Assembly: GCA_903904815.1 (NCBI GenBank)
Contig: CAIVDU010000057.1
Location: 1 to 64,000, forward strand
Source of the DNA: an uncultured Armatimonadota bacterium
GTDB lineage: Bacteria; Armatimonadota; Fimbriimonadia; Fimbriimonadales; Fimbriimonadaceae
DNA length: 64,000 nucleotides
Direction: 5' to 3'
Shown in pieces: positions 1-9,190 of this stretch (position 1 is its first letter; each line of letters opens with the position of its first letter). The translations under genes were made by a program, and so were the position numbers. The notes beneath the pieces were generated by a model, which was not told the DNA's origin, did no database searches, and saw nothing but the letters and a program-made list of their open reading frames with translations.

Positions 1-439
<439 letters not shown>

Positions 440-477
440 TCATTAAGGGTACCCGGACCACCCTGATGTTCCCCTTC

Positions 478-975
478 CTAGAGTTCCTTACTCATCATCG
501 TGCACGGAATCTGGACTCCGTTGAGGTCCCGAACAAACGTGCGATCCGTTCGATAACCCATGAGTTCGTAGAACCCGACCGCGTTTAGTGAACCGACGAG
601 GTGGAGCCTTCGAACTCTCCGTATGTTGGCTCTTGCTTCGATAGCCTCGATCAGTCGTCGTCCCAAGCCAGTCTTGAGCTTATCAGGATGAACGTAGATG
701 TACTCCAACTCACGGTTGGTTGGATTCAATGCGGCAAATCCCACGATCTTCGAATCTGCGGATTCCGCAACGAGGAAGTCGAGATGAGGAATCTTCTTCT
801 CAAAGCTGGACTCGGATATCCGTTGAACCCATGCCTCCACCTGTTCTGGAGAGTAGTGAGTTCCGCCGCCAGCGCGAATGGAGGCAATACAGGCTTCGTA
901 GATTCCGCGACTGTCCGCCGGCCATGCCTTCCGGATCACGATTGGGTCGTTGCTATCGATGGCAGTCCTCCGCAC
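478..975 (-). CDS. GNAT-family N-acetyltransferase
   Basis: A 165-residue protein of the GCN5-related acetyltransferase fold, which moves an acetyl group from acetyl-CoA to an amine; the acceptor cannot be told. Visible signs are the beta4 strand 'ELEYIYVHPDKLKTGLGRRL' (about 89-108), which carries the acetyl-CoA pyrophosphate loop (K..G.G..L), and the C-terminal 'NAVGFYELMGYR' motif typical of these enzymes. The start is a GTG at 975. It lies just upstream of argG in the same direction, which fits an operon, though no functional link is known to me. Family confident, substrate unknown. Confidence 0.85.
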   Translation of the reverse strand: MRRTAIDSNDPIVIRKAWPADSRGIYEACIASIRAGGGTHYSPEQVEAWVQRISESSFEKKIPHLDFLVAESADSKIVGFAALNPTNRELEYIYVHPDKLKTGLGRRLIEAIEARANIRRVRRLHLVGSLNAVGFYELMGYRTDRTFVRDLNGVQIPCTMMSKEL

Positions 976-1186
976 CCAAAAGGTGGAAGCTGAGACCTAC
1001 AAATTTGCCAACTTTGGCGGTAGTCGAGGAGGGAGGCACATGCATGCTTCATTCTGGCTCGTTGCACCATACCGAAAGTCGGGTTCCGCTTTGAACACGA
1101 GGAGAGACCGTGATATTCCGTCGAAACTGTGTAGCACGGGCGAACCGACAAAAGTCCATGAAAAGCCGGTCAACGGAAAATTGAAA

Positions 1187-1214
1187 AAGGCGTCTGCCTG
1201 CTGGCAGACGCCTT
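1187..1214 (-). terminator. Rho-independent terminator of the barrel-protein gene
   Basis: Perfect 12-bp inverted repeat (1187-1198 with 1203-1214) around a four-base loop. Read on the minus strand it is followed by TTTTTCAATTTTCC, so it ends the transcript of the gene at 1232-2965, whose stop codon is 17 bases away. Confidence 0.9.
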
Positions 1215-1231
1215 GCTCGTGCTTCTCGATC

Positions 1232-2965
1232 TCAGAACTTGTAGGTGTACTGAACGGCGATGAGTCCGCCACGGGCATTTGTGCCTGCCGATCCTAGGTT
1301 CGGAAATGCAGCAAATCCGGCGATTCCCTTGCTATCGAAATCGCTCAGTTCGAAGAGCACGTTGATTTTGGAAGTGTCATTCCACTCGTAAAAGTAGGTT
1401 AAGTCGTACCAATGCCCGACAGGAGTGCCACTTACTCCCGAAAAGGTGCGCTTCGACAAGCCATAGTCAGCCGTATCGTAACCTACGCCAACTCCAGAGT
1501 GCGCTCCCGGAGTGAACTGGACTCCAACCTTGTATCGAGTTACGGTGTCGGAGACGCCGAGTCCGGCAGGTCCGAGATAGAACGAAGACTCTCCTCCTGG
1601 CGCCCGCCCGTCGCCCGTACCGTGCTGAATCTCCGCCGAAGTGGTAAGGGTAACCACGGGAATGGGACTGAAGCTCACCGAAGTGTACGGTCCGGCGATT
1701 CCGACTGGATTCCACCAGTCACCAATGCGGCCCCAGTCGCCGGGTGCGCCGAATTGAGAATCGATCTGCCTAAACCCTAAGGTTCCACCAACTGGGCCTA
1801 CTTTGGCATCAAGCTCAGCGTAGGCGGCAACGTTGTCGTTGCTGGAAACGGGTTGACCGTTGAAAGTCAGGTCCGACTTTGCATAGGCTGCTCGGGCGGG
1901 AAAACCGTAAATGTTGCCGTCGAACTGAACGCCATAAACTTGCTGTGTGTTCGCCAAAGGCGCGGATTGGCCAATGACCCGGAAGTCATTCGCGGCAAGC
2001 CGGAGGTAAGTGGCTTGGGCAGTCCCGTAGTGTGGGATTTGAACTTTCCAGTTGCCGCCCATGATGCTGTGGACCGGAAACTCCTGTACGCCACTGGTTC
2101 CTTGAGGTCGCCCTGGAGGACCAAAAGTCGACCCGATCTCAAAGATGGCTCCTGTAGAACTCATCAACGGCTGCACGGGCGTGAAACCGTTCGAGGAGGC
2201 GCCGAGGTCAGCTGCGGCGACGAGCAACGTGCCCTTTCCAAACCGGCCATCGTAAAATCCTCGGGCGCCGTCTACGTTGTAGGCGCCGTTGTTCCACTGG
2301 TCGCTCTGAAAATAGGGAGCTGTGTTCGGACGTTGGAGGAACAATGGCCCAAATCGTTCTCCGAATCGGCCCAACTCCACTCCAATCTCTGTCCCCTTCG
2401 CCTTCTTTGAAGTGACAACCGAAAGATCCTGGATGTAAACGCTGAACGCAGAAGCCACAAACGGCGTGTTCGGAGAAGGATTGACTTGGTCGCCAAATCC
2501 GGCAGTAGGTTCGCTTGAGGTGCCAACCATGTTCCCGGCAACGATGATGCCGTGGTACCTGGGGCCCCGAGTTGCGGGGGTTGTGAACTCAAAAGTGAGT
2601 TCTTCCAGGGCGGTTGCGTCTCCTGGAAAGTTTAGGGGCTTAAGAGTCGAGTGAGAAATGCCGGTCGGACGCCCATCCACCGTGATTCCAACCTGGTTGT
2701 CGAGGCCAAACCCCGACAGAAAGATGCTGTCGAATCGACCCGTGATCGTGAAGTATGGGGCCTTGGCCGGAGATGGGTTTCCATTACCGAATAGTCCTTT
2801 CAGCACGCCTTCAGGATTTGCCAACTTGCCGGCAATCTCTGAGGAGCTAGACGCATTCGATACGGCACTCTTGGCCGCCGACACGTTCTCAGGGAGAGGC
2901 GCTACCGAGTTAGCCATTCCCGAAGCTCGACTCGCGAGCAGTCCAATCGTCCAGAGACCAATCAT
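1232..2965 (-). CDS. Large secreted protein, probable outer-membrane beta-barrel
   Basis: A 577-residue protein I do not recognise at family level. It starts with a short hydrophobic segment (MIGLWTIGLLASRASGMA) that could be a signal peptide, followed by a low-complexity Ala/Ser/Asn linker. The rest, from about residue 80, is rich in alternating polar/aromatic strands (for example 'YLRLAANDFRVIG', 'VGPVGGTLGFRQID', 'HWYDLTYFYEWND') and it ends in '...AVQYTYKF', the C-terminal phenylalanine expected of proteins inserted by the BAM machinery. No SLH domain is present, unlike the SlpA-type porins of related diderms. It is monocistronic: it has its own terminator at 1187-1214. A porin or surface barrel is my best reading; ligand unknown. 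Confidence 0.6.
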   Translation of the reverse strand: MIGLWTIGLLASRASGMANSVAPLPENVSAAKSAVSNASSSSEIAGKLANPEGVLKGLFGNGNPSPAKAPYFTITGRFDSIFLSGFGLDNQVGITVDGRPTGISHSTLKPLNFPGDATALEELTFEFTTPATRGPRYHGIIVAGNMVGTSSEPTAGFGDQVNPSPNTPFVASAFSVYIQDLSVVTSKKAKGTEIGVELGRFGERFGPLFLQRPNTAPYFQSDQWNNGAYNVDGARGFYDGRFGKGTLLVAAADLGASSNGFTPVQPLMSSTGAIFEIGSTFGPPGRPQGTSGVQEFPVHSIMGGNWKVQIPHYGTAQATYLRLAANDFRVIGQSAPLANTQQVYGVQFDGNIYGFPARAAYAKSDLTFNGQPVSSNDNVAAYAELDAKVGPVGGTLGFRQIDSQFGAPGDWGRIGDWWNPVGIAGPYTSVSFSPIPVVTLTTSAEIQHGTGDGRAPGGESSFYLGPAGLGVSDTVTRYKVGVQFTPGAHSGVGVGYDTADYGLSKRTFSGVSGTPVGHWYDLTYFYEWNDTSKINVLFELSDFDSKGIAGFAAFPNLGSAGTNARGGLIAVQYTYKF

Positions 2966-3278
2966 TTCGGGAATTCCAATTCATTCATAAAAGTTATATT
3001 TGCGCTGCAATCAACATTGCCTTGCAAAGCCCACGCTCTTTTACATCGAATCGACATTCAGAAGCAAGCACCAACTCGGCAAAGCTATTAAAAAATGTCC
3101 TTTGCAGTCAGTTTTGGATAACGCGTATTAGTTTTGATCGTCTAGACCAGCGATTTGCGTGTCCAGGCGGTTGCACTGCGAGGAGTCGAATGCGGTATCT
3201 CGACTCAAGGAAAGTACCCAGAGGGGGATCTCTAACTATCCAAATAGAGCAAATGGTTGTAAAGTGAATCACGTTTTA
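2966..3278. other. Divergent intergenic region with a leader hairpin
   Basis: About 313 bases between the barrel gene (minus) and the CsgG-like pair (plus), so it must hold both promoters. A TATAAC hexamer on the minus strand (2993-2998) lies 28 bases upstream of the barrel ATG and is a possible -10 box; I see no convincing -35. On the plus side a 7-bp stem (3183-3189 with 3200-3206, ten-base loop) sits in the leader of the next gene. No good Shine-Dalgarno precedes either candidate start at 3264 (GTG) or 3279 (ATG). I find no RNA gene here. Confidence 0.4.
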
Positions 3279-4175
3279 ATGGACACTCGAATTGTATTCA
3301 CAGCCCTGGGTTTTGGCTTGGCAGTCGGCATCCTCGCGTCGGCTCCAAACGGAGCTTCCTCTGACATGTCACGCCAAGCGGCGACGGTGCGAGACATCAC
3401 CGTCACCTCCAGCTACCAAACTCCTAGGGCGCCCGTGCCGTGGGGAGATGAGGCGGTAGCAAGCGCGGCTTACCTGTATCCGTCTCAGGACGGCATGATT
3501 CAAATGGCGCAGGAGATTGCAGTCACTTCGTTAGCCTCGTCCGGCCGAATCACGGTGGTCGACTCTGGCTCCGTAAGTAAGCTCAAAAACGAATACAAGC
3601 TGGCCGCCAACATTTCTGGTTTGAAAATTCGAGCCTCGAACCAGGGCCTCAATTGGCTAAGATCACTCGACTTCTATAATTCCCGCTGGGAAGTTGTCGA
3701 GACCGTGAAACTCAGATTGGAGCAGCCTGGCCAACCGACAATTGAATCGGAAGGAACGGGAGTGTCGGTCGGAACCATCAAACTCACGTCTTACGATTCC
3801 GGTGGGACCAAGTTCACAAGTGAGTCGATCAAAACGACCCCCATTGGGATTGCCACTCGAAACGCATTTGATGATGCCGTTCGCAAGCTCGGCAACCGAA
3901 TGGGTGTGTCCGCAAAGGTCGCCGCCGTGGTTACCAACGAAGGCGCCCAACCGGTGATCTACATTTCCAGTGGAAGCCTTAGCGGAGTCCACGTCGGCCA
4001 AGAGTTTGAGATCTTCGCGCCGGGTTCGCCAGGTGGATTACCGACTGGCCACGGAAAGGTTTTGACTGTTCAGCCCAAGTTGAGCAGTGCATCGCCTCTC
4101 GATGGCAAATATGCCGTCGGAGATACCGTCAAATTATTGCCCTATCATCCGTCCAAGGCAAAGGAGCACTCATGA
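3279..4175 (+). CDS. CsgG/FlgT-like secreted protein, first of a tandem pair
   Basis: About 298 residues. After a signal peptide (hydrophobic stretch IVFTALGFGLAVGILASA) it has a degenerate version of the CsgG core: a stretch 'MAQEIAVTSLASSGRITVVD' corresponds to the helix 'long AITELVNSGYFDAVE' of its neighbour, and 'PIGIATRNAFDDAVRKLG' matches the 'SPFGDACRQAILNAI' helix of that protein. The last 90 residues ('VIYISSGSLSGVHVGQEFEIFAPG') resemble the C-terminal domain of flagellar FlgT and of CsgG-linked proteins. The start is uncertain: ATG at 3279 puts the signal peptide at the N-terminus, GTG at 3264 adds five residues. Its stop overlaps the next start by ATGA. Role unknown, probably periplasmic or outer-membrane assembly. 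Confidence 0.6.
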   Translation: MDTRIVFTALGFGLAVGILASAPNGASSDMSRQAATVRDITVTSSYQTPRAPVPWGDEAVASAAYLYPSQDGMIQMAQEIAVTSLASSGRITVVDSGSVSKLKNEYKLAANISGLKIRASNQGLNWLRSLDFYNSRWEVVETVKLRLEQPGQPTIESEGTGVSVGTIKLTSYDSGGTKFTSESIKTTPIGIATRNAFDDAVRKLGNRMGVSAKVAAVVTNEGAQPVIYISSGSLSGVHVGQEFEIFAPGSPGGLPTGHGKVLTVQPKLSSASPLDGKYAVGDTVKLLPYHPSKAKEHS

Positions 4176-5203
4176 GATACCTAGGCATTTCTTGCATCGC
4201 GTTGTTCGCGCCACTGCTCTCTCCGTCGGCACACCTTGTTCTTCCCGTTCAGAAGCCAGACGCGACACCTCACAACGGTCCGCGACTCAGCGTCTGGATC
4301 GCCGACTTTGAGAACAAGTCGAGCGGGCCGGGGATGAGCACCAGCGCCGACCCCAACATCCAAATTACGATCAATCCCGGAAACCGGGATGCTTCGAGCG
4401 TTTGTCCGGTTCCGGACAATGTTCCGAGTGGACTGGCCGAAATGGCCATCACGGAGCTCGTTAACTCGGGATACTTCGATGCGGTGGAACGCGACCCGAC
4501 CGTTCTCCAAAATCTGGCCGATGAGCAGCATCGGGCGGGTGTGAGCAGTGAAACTCGTACCCTCGTCGACAAAATTGTAGGAGCCCAACTCATTCTGAAG
4601 GGCGCTTTGACTGAGATTTCGTTTTCCAAGTCCGAGATGGCAGGTTCGATTCCCATTGGATTCTCAGCCGGCAAGGGCGAGTACACGGCGAGAGTCGACA
4701 TCGACGTACGACTTATCGATGCATCTTCAGGTGAAATTTACGCGGCCGCGCATGGAACTGGGGGATGCAAATCAACCGCGACGGCGCTCACGTTCTCCAA
4801 GAACGATTACAACTTTGGAAGCACGACATTCAAGAAAAGTCCGTTTGGGGACGCCTGCAGACAGGCGATTCTGAATGCCATCGTTGCGGTGGGCAAGCAG
4901 AGTTCGCGCCTTCCGGCATGGCAAGCCAAGGTCGCCGTCGTCGATGCAGCCGGAAAGGTCTACATCAACGCTGGAAAACGCGGTGGACTAAGGCCCGGGG
5001 ACATTTTCGAAATCTTCCATCCCGGCGAGTCGATCCCGGATCCTGACGATCCAAGCAAGTCGTTGGGCGAGACAACGGGAGTTGTCGTGGGGAAGATCAA
5101 GATCGTCGAGGTGCTTGGGGATCGATTGAGCCGAGCGGTTATTCTCGAAGGTTCAGGTTTCGCAGCTCAGGATCGCGTTCGAATCCCAGTTGTCGGCGGC
5201 TAG
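4172..5203 (+). CDS. CsgG-family protein with FlgT-like C-terminal domain
   Basis: 343 residues. CsgG forms the outer-membrane secretion channel for curli, and the family also includes other envelope proteins such as HfaB. Here the signature 'RLSVWIADFENKSSG' (38-52), 'LAEMAITELVNSGYFDAVER' (88-107), 'VGAQLILKGALTEI' (136-149) and 'SPFGDACRQAILNAI' (223-237) covers the CsgG domain, and 'KVYINAGKRGGLRPGDIFEIF' at about 262-282 is the FlgT-C-like domain. There is a cleavable signal peptide but no clear lipobox cysteine, whereas E. coli CsgG is a lipoprotein. It is translationally coupled to its paralogue upstream. No curlin (csgA/B) or csgE/F gene is nearby, so a curli role is not supported. 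Confidence 0.75.
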   Translation: MRYLGISCIALFAPLLSPSAHLVLPVQKPDATPHNGPRLSVWIADFENKSSGPGMSTSADPNIQITINPGNRDASSVCPVPDNVPSGLAEMAITELVNSGYFDAVERDPTVLQNLADEQHRAGVSSETRTLVDKIVGAQLILKGALTEISFSKSEMAGSIPIGFSAGKGEYTARVDIDVRLIDASSGEIYAAAHGTGGCKSTATALTFSKNDYNFGSTTFKKSPFGDACRQAILNAIVAVGKQSSRLPAWQAKVAVVDAAGKVYINAGKRGGLRPGDIFEIFHPGESIPDPDDPSKSLGETTGVVVGKIKIVEVLGDRLSRAVILEGSGFAAQDRVRIPVVGG

Positions 5204-5230
5204 TCCGACAGAGAGCAAGGGATGTCGAAA

Positions 5231-5270
5231 ATGATGGCCGGGACCATGGAGTCGCGGCCATCATTTTTTT
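5231..5270 (+). terminator. Rho-independent terminator after the CsgG-like pair
   Basis: 10-bp perfect stem (5231-5240 with 5255-5264) followed by a run of seven T. It also stands between convergent genes; the minus-strand T run is shorter (TTTTCG), so it may act weakly for pgl as well. Confidence 0.9.
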
Positions 5271-5291
5271 GGGTCGCCAGATTACTTCTAC

Positions 5292-5996
5292 TCAGCTGGC
5301 CGCTGCGGAATCGACGAAATAAGTGACGTTCGGGGCATATCGACCCACTGCCTGACTTGGCGTCTCGTACAGGTTGATTTCACCCTCGGTGAGCCTCTTA
5401 AGCGGCGCTGCTTTGTCTGCTCCCGCGATGAGGAACAGCACTAGTCTGGCTTTGGTGAGTATGACCGGGGTGAGAGTCACTCGGTCTCGAGCATTGGCGC
5501 TGGCGACGCTAGCCACTACCCATTTGACCTGTTCGTGGACGCTCGGGTCTCCGGGGAAGAGGGAAGCAGTGTGGCCGTCGGGCCCGATTCCTAAGAGAAC
5601 AAGATCTATAAACGCTTCCTCACCCAAGAGGGAACGCAGCTTTGATTCGTAAACCTCCGCGGCATGCGAAGGGCCTCCCTCTTGATACATGGGATACACG
5701 TGGTCCTCGGGCAGAGGAACCCGACTGATCAGAGACTCCCTGGCCATTTTCTCGTTGCTCTGCGGATCCGTGGGTGGGACGTATCTCTCATCCCCAAACA
5801 CGGCAAACACTTTGTCCCACTCAACTCGATCGCGGTAGGGTTCCTCAGCCAACAATCCAAAGAGTTTCTTCGGAGTGCTTCCACCGCTTAACGCGACGAT
5901 GAATCGTCCTCGCTCGGCGATCGCCAAGGTAGCAAGGCGGACGAATTCGTCCGCCGCTGCCTTGGAGAGGTCGTCGATGTTCTCGAAGACCGTCAT
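5292..5996 (-). CDS. pgl: 6-phosphogluconolactonase
   Basis: Hydrolyses 6-phosphogluconolactone to 6-phosphogluconate, second step of the oxidative pentose-phosphate pathway, in the cytoplasm. Of DevB/Pgl type, 234 residues: 'LSGGSTPKKL' (36-45), 'FGDERYVPPTDPQSN' (67-81) and 'GIGPDGHTASLFP' (136-148) are the phosphate-binding and active-site motifs. The frame stays open ten codons further upstream, to 6026, but the ATG at 5996 overlaps the zwf stop as ATGA and gives the usual family N-terminus MTVFENIDDL. Last gene of the gnd-zwf-pgl operon. Confidence 0.95.
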   Translation of the reverse strand: MTVFENIDDLSKAAADEFVRLATLAIAERGRFIVALSGGSTPKKLFGLLAEEPYRDRVEWDKVFAVFGDERYVPPTDPQSNEKMARESLISRVPLPEDHVYPMYQEGGPSHAAEVYESKLRSLLGEEAFIDLVLLGIGPDGHTASLFPGDPSVHEQVKWVVASVASANARDRVTLTPVILTKARLVLFLIAGADKAAPLKRLTEGEINLYETPSQAVGRYAPNVTYFVDSAAAS

Positions 5997-7504
5997 TTCT
6001 TGATTGTTGCCTGCGTGTTGTGCCAACTACGACCGTCCCGCGCCAAAAGCACGTCTGAGATCTCCGGGCCCCAAGTGCCAGCCAGGTAGTTCGGGAAATT
6101 GGAAGCCGGCGTGGTCTGCCAGTAGTCGAGCAAGGGCTGCACGATCTGCCAGGCGATCCGCTCCTGGTCGTCGCGCATGAACAGGGCGGGGTCTCCCTCG
6201 ATCACTTCTTGCAAAAGCGTCTCATAGGCTTCACGAGACTGCGAGTGGAAGGCCTCCGTGTAGTCAAAACCCATTGTTACGGTTCGAAGGCGCATTCCTG
6301 CGCCAGGTTCCTTGGCTTGGAACCTGAGCGAAATGCCTTCGTCCGGTTGGATGTTGATGATCATCCGGTTGCAGTCGAAACTATCCGTAGAGCCGCGCGG
6401 AAACATTTGATGTGGCACGGGGCGAAAATCGATGACGATTTCCGACACCTTGCGGGGGAGCCTCTTGCCGGTTCTGAGATAGAACGGCACATCCTGCCAT
6501 CGCCAGTTGTCGACGTAAAGTTTGAGTGCGACAAACGTCTCCGTAGACGACACCGGATCTACCCCTTGCTCTTGGCGGTAGCCGGTCACCAGTTCGCCAC
6601 CGTAGGTTCCTGGGCCATATTGACCGCGAACCGCGTAGGTGTGAGGCTCTTGGTTCTGGAGAGGACGGACCGCCTTCAAAACGTCGACCTTCTTGTTCCG
6701 AACCTCGTTGGCTTCAAAGCTCACGAGTGGTTCCATGGCCACGATGGTCATCAATTGCAAGAGATGGTTCTGGACCATATCCCGAAGGGCTCCAGAAGTC
6801 TCGTAGTACCCACCTCGCGATTCGACTCCAACGTCCTCCGCAACGGTGATCTGGACACTGTCGACATATCGGCGATTCCAGATCGGCTCCCAGAGCGCGT
6901 TCGCGAATCGAAACGCAAACATGTTCTGGACTGTTTCTTTACCAAGGTAGTGGTCGATTCGATAGATCTGACGCTCTTCGAACGAAGCAAGCAGGTGCTG
7001 GTTCAGCTCTTCGCTCGATTCGAGGTCGCGGCCGAACGGCTTCTCGATGACGATGCGATCTCGGTCACGAGCCTGGCTCAGACCTACTGACCCTAGTCCG
7101 TCGCTTATCCGAGAGAAGATGCTGGGCGGAACCGACAGATAGTAGATCCGAGAACATTCGCACTTATATTCACGTTCATCCTCGTCAACTATTTTCTTCA
7201 GTTTCTTGTAGAGAGCCTGATCTTGAAAGTCCCCAACGATGTACTGGAGGCGGGAGATGAACTCCTTCCACTTGACCGGATCGGCGGCGCCGCGGCGAGA
7301 GTACTTCGCGATCGAATCCAGCATTTGGGCGACAAAAACCTCGTGATCGCTTTGACGTCCCACTGCCACGACGCGAAATTGCGGTGGCAAGTGGTTGTCA
7401 AGAAAGAGGTTATAAAGCGCCGGGATCAGCTTGCGCTTCGTCAGGTCACCCGTTGCGCCAAAAATGGCGATGATAGCGGGTCGAAGTGAGGTCTGTTGCG
7501 TCAT
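5993..7504 (-). CDS. zwf: Glucose-6-phosphate 1-dehydrogenase
   Basis: Oxidises glucose 6-phosphate to 6-phosphogluconolactone with NADP+, the first committed step of the oxidative pentose-phosphate pathway. 503 residues, usual length. The dinucleotide-binding motif FGATGDLTKRK is at 15-25, 'EKPFG' at 154-158 and the substrate-binding signature RIDHYLGKE at 182-190. The ATG at 7504 overlaps the gnd stop (ATGA) and is preferred to the upstream GTG at 7516. Gene order gnd-zwf-pgl lets one message provide all three enzymes of the branch. Confidence 0.97.
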   Translation of the reverse strand: MTQQTSLRPAIIAIFGATGDLTKRKLIPALYNLFLDNHLPPQFRVVAVGRQSDHEVFVAQMLDSIAKYSRRGAADPVKWKEFISRLQYIVGDFQDQALYKKLKKIVDEDEREYKCECSRIYYLSVPPSIFSRISDGLGSVGLSQARDRDRIVIEKPFGRDLESSEELNQHLLASFEERQIYRIDHYLGKETVQNMFAFRFANALWEPIWNRRYVDSVQITVAEDVGVESRGGYYETSGALRDMVQNHLLQLMTIVAMEPLVSFEANEVRNKKVDVLKAVRPLQNQEPHTYAVRGQYGPGTYGGELVTGYRQEQGVDPVSSTETFVALKLYVDNWRWQDVPFYLRTGKRLPRKVSEIVIDFRPVPHQMFPRGSTDSFDCNRMIINIQPDEGISLRFQAKEPGAGMRLRTVTMGFDYTEAFHSQSREAYETLLQEVIEGDPALFMRDDQERIAWQIVQPLLDYWQTTPASNFPNYLAGTWGPEISDVLLARDGRSWHNTQATIKK

Positions 7505-8904
7505 TCGGATGCCCACTGCGTGTGGAAGGAGCCCGACTCGTCCAGCCGCTCATACGTATGAGCGCCAAACAGGTCGCGCTGAGCTTGGATCAGGTTGGCA
7601 GGTAAGCGCCCTGTTCGATAGCTGTCGAAGTATGCCAGCGACGCCGCGTAGGCAGGGGCAGGAATGCCAGACTTGGCCGACTCGATGACCACGGACCTCA
7701 GGCCGGCAATATGGGGCTCAAGAGTCTTGGCAAACTCGGCGTCAAGCAAAAGGTTAGCAAGATCTGGCTTGCGAGCAAAGGCTGCCCGAATTGGCTCCAG
7801 AGATCGAGACCGAATGATGCATCCAGCTCTCCACACTTTCGCCACCGTCTGAAGGTCGGTCTGGTAGCCGTACTCGTCGCTAGCAACCTTGATGAGGGCG
7901 AGTCCCTGGGCGTATGCCAGGAGAGTGGCCGCGTAGAGCGCGCTTTCAAGTTCCGCTTGACTCAGGTTTGGCTTGACCCCCGTTCCCGAGTAGATCTTCT
8001 CGGCCAGTTCGCGCTCTGGCTTGTAGCCACTGATCTCTCGTGCGTTTACCGCAGCGTCGATTGTGGGCACCGGTAACCCGAGGTCCATCGCGTCTTGAGA
8101 GGTCCACTTGCCCGTGCCCTTACTCTTGGCTTTGTCACTGATTAGGTCGACTAGGCTCTTCCCAGTCTTGGGGTCCTTATAGGCGAGAACGGTCTCGGTG
8201 ATCTCAACCAGGAAGCTCTGGAGGTCGCCTTGATTCCAAGTTCCGAAGATCTGGGAGATTTCCGCGTTGTCCTTCTCTTGGCCGGTCTTGAAGAAGTCGT
8301 ACGTCTCGGCGATGAGTTGCATAATGCCGTACTCAATTCCGTTGTGCACGGTTTTGACGTAATGGCCGGCCGATCCAAGTCCCATGAGGGCGACGCACGG
8401 TTCGCCTTCGAATTTTGCGGCAACCGCCTCAAGAATCGGCTTGATGCGATCCCAATGCTGCTGAGTTCCACCGGGCATCATGCTCGGTCCATGGCGTGCG
8501 CCGGACTCGCCCCCGGAAACACCCATGCCGATAAAACCGAGGCCTTCTGCTTCCAGCTCACGCACTCTGCGGTCCGTGTCCTTGTAGAAGCTGTTACCAC
8601 CGTCGATGACGTGATCCCCAGGCTCTAGGTAGGGTTTGAGTCGGGCGATCACTTGATCCACCGGCGCGCCGGCGGGCACCAGGAACAGAATGGCCCGAGG
8701 CTTGCGGATGGACTTGACGAATTCCGCGTCATTGTCAAAGCCGTGAAAGACTGATTCGCCAGCTTCGGCTTTGATTGCGGCAAGCTTAACCGGGTCATTG
8801 CCCACGCCCGCCACTTTGATTCCGTGATCCGTCATGTTGAGAAGCAGGCTCTTGCCCATCGTCCCAAGGCCAATGATCCCAAAGTCGAAATATCCTTCTG
8901 TCAT
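7501..8904 (-). CDS. gnd: 6-phosphogluconate dehydrogenase (decarboxylating)
   Basis: Converts 6-phosphogluconate to ribulose 5-phosphate and CO2, reducing NADP+. 467 residues, the long (dimeric) form. The Rossmann motif GLGTMGKS lies at 12-19, the substrate loop GVSGGESGARHGPSMMPGG at 128-146 and the catalytic lysine/asparagine in 'HYVKTVHNG' (K184, N188). It is the promoter-proximal gene of the operon; the 286-base gap to the divergent sensor kinase must hold its promoter, but I could not assign boxes with confidence. Confidence 0.97.
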   Translation of the reverse strand: MTEGYFDFGIIGLGTMGKSLLLNMTDHGIKVAGVGNDPVKLAAIKAEAGESVFHGFDNDAEFVKSIRKPRAILFLVPAGAPVDQVIARLKPYLEPGDHVIDGGNSFYKDTDRRVRELEAEGLGFIGMGVSGGESGARHGPSMMPGGTQQHWDRIKPILEAVAAKFEGEPCVALMGLGSAGHYVKTVHNGIEYGIMQLIAETYDFFKTGQEKDNAEISQIFGTWNQGDLQSFLVEITETVLAYKDPKTGKSLVDLISDKAKSKGTGKWTSQDAMDLGLPVPTIDAAVNAREISGYKPERELAEKIYSGTGVKPNLSQAELESALYAATLLAYAQGLALIKVASDEYGYQTDLQTVAKVWRAGCIIRSRSLEPIRAAFARKPDLANLLLDAEFAKTLEPHIAGLRSVVIESAKSGIPAPAYAASLAYFDSYRTGRLPANLIQAQRDLFGAHTYERLDESGSFHTQWASE

Positions 8905-9190
8905 ATACTTACGCCTCTCGCTCCGAGAGGTATGCCTCCAGGTCGGTCAGAGTTTCTTGCTGTACTACGATTCAGAACAGACATCCGCGTCAGACTTCCG
9001 CTTACGTAGTGCGCTCGTTATCTTTGATCGTTGATCGCTTCCTCACGATACCGCGCGGGGACGCCTAAGAGTCGAAAATGGATGTGACGGGGCTCTTGAG
9101 AAGGGCCGTATGGGCTCTTAATATTCCATGCGATTGGTATCGAACAAAAGTTTCGGTGGGCAAGCTGCGTCAAAATAGCCCTGTGTTTTG

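Noticed and set aside
6209-7090. 293-codon open frame on the plus strand inside zwf
   Set aside because: Antisense to a firm zwf gene; composition of a shadow frame, no family features.
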